IMG/VR virus record: IMGVR_UViG_3300017963_001477
Span: 1-23,296 of that record
Length of the DNA stretch: 23,296 nt
From: a virus
Direction: 5' to 3' (one strand)
This document shows, in pieces, positions 21,394-23,296 of this stretch (position 1 is its first letter; each line of letters begins with the position of its first letter). The position numbers and the translations under genes are program-made. The notes under the pieces were generated by a model that was not told the DNA's origin, did no database searches, and saw only the letters and a program-made list of their open reading frames with translations.

Positions 21394-22061
21394 TACTGTA
21401 GACGCATGTAGTACAAGTGTACCGTAGCCGTCCCTGCTGCTGGGCTAGTCCCGCCTACTGTAATGTCTAGTGTCTCGTCTGCGCCAGACGGAGCGTACCT
21501 AAAGGCTGCTACCTCGTCCATATATACGCCTCTGGTAGCCGCTACCTTACAGGTAAAGCCTGCTGGCCAGCCTGTACCCTCTGTAGCCGCAGCCTGTAGG
21601 TTAGCGTCCGCCAGGACGCATAGCCCGTCTGCGTCGTTTCCGTCTCCCAGCGTTAGGGTACAATCGTCTCCCGTACAGTCCCAGTTAGCCGTTACCTCTA
21701 CCTCTATGTCCTGTACTAGCCATATCTCCCCGTCTGTAACAGTAAAGACAGCGCCGCTGCTATCGTAGGCTACCGTAGCCGTTACATAGCTGGTAACGGT
21801 CCCTACGTTCTCCTGCCCTACGGCTGCGTTAGTACTGCCGCTTACGGTTAGATCGTCCGCTACGGTTAGATCGTCCGTAGCCGCCAGGTCCGCAGCGCTT
21901 ACCGTAGTCCCAGCGGTTACGCTCGTCCCAGCTACTAGCGCTCCCTCTAGCGTTAGGTCGTCTAGGTTAGTAGTACCTAGCTCTACCGTCCGGTCTACGC
22001 AGGCAGCCAGGCTCGTTACCAGCATTACCGCCAGCAGTAGTAGTACGATCCGCTTAGCCAT
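21393..22061 (-). CDS. Lipoprotein with repeat-rich N-terminal region
   Basis: The 222-residue protein opens with a lipoprotein signal: MAKR, then a hydrophobic core (IVLLLLAVMLVTS), then the lipobox LAAC with Cys21. The mature part begins with Asp/Thr/Ala-rich pseudo-repeats (TSVTAGTTVSAADLAATDDL; TVADDLTVSG), followed by a beta-rich domain at about 85-222 that has four paired-looking Cys (WDCTGDDCTLTL, LCVLAD, FTCKVAA) and ends in HLYYMRLQ. It would sit in a membrane facing the cell surface or periplasm. Phage lipoproteins often block entry of other phages or DNA, but no specific family is visible here. The gene has a GGAGG SD (AGGGAGGTAACGAG) and is coupled to the CHAT-like gene by TAATG. 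Confidence 0.8.
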   Translation of the reverse strand: MAKRIVLLLLAVMLVTSLAACVDRTVELGTTNLDDLTLEGALVAGTSVTAGTTVSAADLAATDDLTVADDLTVSGSTNAAVGQENVGTVTSYVTATVAYDSSGAVFTVTDGEIWLVQDIEVEVTANWDCTGDDCTLTLGDGNDADGLCVLADANLQAAATEGTGWPAGFTCKVAATRGVYMDEVAAFRYAPSGADETLDITVGGTSPAAGTATVHLYYMRLQ

Positions 22062-22129
22062 TCTCGTTACCTCCCTGTATTAGGTCCGTCTCGTCCGCGG
22101 TAAGTGTACCAGATAGAGCGCCAGTACCG

Positions 22130-22426
22130 CTAGGCGTCTATAGGTCTGGTCCTGGCGGTAAAGTACGTAGAGGCGGTTACGGCTGGGTCCCCAGTAGTCT
22201 CTACGTCCCAGTACCAGCGCCCAGACTCGTCTATATCCTCGTCTGTGTAGTAGATACCCGTACTGGCTTTGGTTAGCTGCGCCTTGTTATAGCTAGCCGC
22301 ATTACCGCTAGGGTCCTTTACCCGTAGCGTTATCGTGTCTGGGTCCGCCAGGTCCCCAGCAGCGTTACGGCAGGTTATCTGTAGCCGCAGCGGAGCGCCT
22401 ACCCAGTACTCGTTATCCGTACTCAT
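22130..22426 (-). CDS. Small Ig-like beta-sandwich protein
   Basis: The 98-residue protein has the look of a single Ig-like or BppU-type domain. Strands are APLRLQITCRNAAG, DTITLRVKDPSGNAASY, TGIYYTDEDI and GRWYWDVETTG. The pattern 'G..l.l.....G.l.dp.ti.l.vkdPsG....Y' with a later STGIYYTDEDI is found in many small phage virion proteins. Its ATG (22424-22426) overlaps the TGA of the upstream repeat protein as ATGA, so the two are made together. It may cap or attach that protein. No signal peptide is present. Role by position only. Confidence 0.6.
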   Translation of the reverse strand: MSTDNEYWVGAPLRLQITCRNAAGDLADPDTITLRVKDPSGNAASYNKAQLTKASTGIYYTDEDIDESGRWYWDVETTGDPAVTASTYFTARTRPIDA

Positions 22427-23296
22427 ATTAGGCCGTCCTCTAGCTCTATGGTCCCTACGTACCCGTCTGTCTGCGCTATGGTCCCTACGGTCTGCTCCGT
22501 CTGGGCTATGGTCCCTACGTAGCTCGTCTCTAGTAGGATCGTACCTGCTACGTCCGCGGCTGCCAGGGTACCGCTAGCCTGTAGAGCTACGGCGCTGGCA
22601 GCAGCTACGTTAGCGCTGGCGGTAGCCGCTCCTACGCTCGTCCCTGCTTGTAGGGCTACCGCAGTACCCGCAGCTACGTTAGCGGTCCCTACGGCTGCTC
22701 CCAGCGTCCCAGAGGCGGTCCTAGCCTCTGCCGTAGCCGCAGCTACGTTGGCTGTAGCAGAGAGCGTCCCAGAGACGGAGGCGGAGAGAGCGGTAGCGCT
22801 CGTCTGCGCCAGGTTAGCCGTAGCTGTCCTGGCTCCCAGCGTTACGCTGGCGGTCTGCGCTACTGCGCTCGTCTGCGCCAGGTTAGCCGTAGCGCTGGCT
22901 GCTCCCAGTGTAGCAGAGGCGGTCTGGGCTGTAGCCGTAGCCGCAGCTACGTTGGCTGTAGCTGTCTGTCCGCTACCCTGCGTAGTGTCCGCGGTTAGCG
23001 CCGTAGCCGTAGCCGCAGCTACGTTGGCTGTAGCGTCTAGGACGAGCGTAACGGAGGCGGTCTGCGCTACAGCGCTCGTAGCTGCCAGGTTAGCCGTAGC
23101 TGTCCTGGCTCCCAGCGTTACGCTGGCGGTCTGGGCTGTAGCCGTAGCCGCAGCTACGTTGGCTGTAGCTGCGGCTGCTCCTGCCGTATGATCCGCAGAG
23201 AGCGCCGTAGCCGTAGCCGCAGCTACGTTGGCGGTCCCGCTCGCAGGACCCAGCGTATGCGTAGCGGTCTGGGCTACGGGAGACGCAGCAGCTACG
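22423..23296 (-). CDS. Ala/Thr-rich repeat protein, C-terminal part (starts beyond the window)
   Basis: The minus strand is open from the right edge to a TGA at 22423-22425, giving 290 residues with no start inside the window. The sequence is mostly Ala, Thr, Val, Ser and Gly in imperfect ~22-residue units such as TATANVAAATATAQTASVTL and TATANLAQTSAVAQTASVTL. The last 40 residues change to three 10-residue units, VGTIAQTEQT, VGTIAQTDGY and VGTIELEDGL. Such low-charge Ala/Thr repeats suggest an extended fibre, stalk or surface-coating protein, but I cannot name a family. The stop overlaps the Ig-like gene's ATG. Codons favour GTA and CTA as elsewhere, so it belongs to the phage. The DNA shows matching long direct repeats. 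Confidence 0.75.
   Translation of the reverse strand, partial: VAAASPVAQTATHTLGPASGTANVAAATATALSADHTAGAAAATANVAAATATAQTASVTLGARTATANLAATSAVAQTASVTLVLDATANVAAATATALTADTTQGSGQTATANVAAATATAQTASATLGAASATANLAQTSAVAQTASVTLGARTATANLAQTSATALSASVSGTLSATANVAAATAEARTASGTLGAAVGTANVAAGTAVALQAGTSVGAATASANVAAASAVALQASGTLAAADVAGTILLETSYVGTIAQTEQTVGTIAQTDGYVGTIELEDGLI
22446..22519. repeat. 30-bp tandem repeat, three units
   Basis: The 14-base core ctatggtccctacg begins at 22446, 22476 and 22506, exactly 30 bases apart. On the minus strand it encodes the VGTI core of three 10-residue units at the C-terminus of the Ala/Thr-rich protein. Confidence 0.9.
22808..23133. repeat. 50-bp direct repeat, two copies 276 bp apart
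   Basis: Copies at 22808-22857 and 23084-23133 are identical over 50 bases and start 276 bases (92 codons) apart, so the protein frame is kept. Between and beyond them, further repeat blocks of about 25-31 bases recur at 22733, 22931, 23003, 23138 and 23207. They all encode TATANVAAATATA-type units. This suggests expansion by recombination or slippage, and the number of units may vary between isolates. Confidence 0.85.

Noticed and set aside
22103-22111. Extended -10 (TGG-TACACT) upstream of the lipoprotein gene
   Set aside because: No recognisable -35 at 16-18 bases, so not reported as a promoter.
22748-23191. Plus-strand frame of 147 residues, Ala/Val-rich
   Set aside because: It is the complement of the repeat region. 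The minus-strand frame runs through the whole region to the window edge, joins the next gene by an ATGA overlap and follows the local codon bias.
1-23296. CRISPR array, integrase, transposon, rRNA or attachment site
   Set aside because: Repeats in the window are coding repeats or ribosome-binding modules without regular spacers, and no recombinase or transposase motif was found.

Overview
This window looks like the structural half of a tailed double-stranded DNA bacteriophage (or prophage) that infects a bacterium. Every gene I accept lies on the minus strand, packed with gaps of a few bases or stop/start overlaps, and most have Shine-Dalgarno sequences. A prohead protease, a HK97-type capsid, a tail terminator, a tail tube protein, a frameshifted tail chaperone and a 1935-residue TP901-type tape measure point to a long non-contractile tail (siphovirus). 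No terminase, portal, integrase or replication gene is in the window, so the phage cannot be called lytic or temperate and the host cannot be named. The DNA is GC-rich by eye, with an odd preference for ATA, CTA and GTA codons, so CTAG and GTAC are everywhere.

In transcription order (high to low coordinates), 23296-20851 is an accessory block: the C-terminal part of an Ala/Thr-rich repeat protein cut by the window edge and too open-ended to have a visible start, a small Ig-like protein, a lipoprotein, and a protein with the His and Cys motifs of CHAT/caspase-like peptidases. Two of these junctions are stop/start overlaps. Next come three tRNA genes (20752-20447) for Ile(CAU, reading AUA) or Met, Val(UAC) and Leu(UAG). 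These match the codons the phage overuses. Plausible sigma70-type promoters precede the tRNAs (TTGACA-N17-TAGGCT) and the head operon (TTGCCA-N17-TATACT).

20310-13791 is the head and connector module: a protease fused to a scaffold domain with a likely internal scaffold start, a decoration protein, the major capsid protein, a CxxC protein of unknown role, a head-tail adaptor, a virion-associated protein, a likely stopper, a gp10-like protein and a tail terminator. 13774-1 is the tail module. It contains an embedded GT-B glycosyltransferase, two unknown small genes, the major tail protein, a tail chaperone pair apparently joined by +1 frameshifting at UUU-CGU, an unknown protein, the tape measure, a distal tail protein, a probable baseplate hub and the start of a tail tip or fibre protein.

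Two regulatory patterns stand out. Four structural genes share a near-identical 17-base ribosome-binding module that can fold with its SD core in a 5-base loop. Strong 12-bp hairpins without T-tracts follow the major capsid and major tail genes, and the capsid one overlaps a structure that could mask the next gene's SD.
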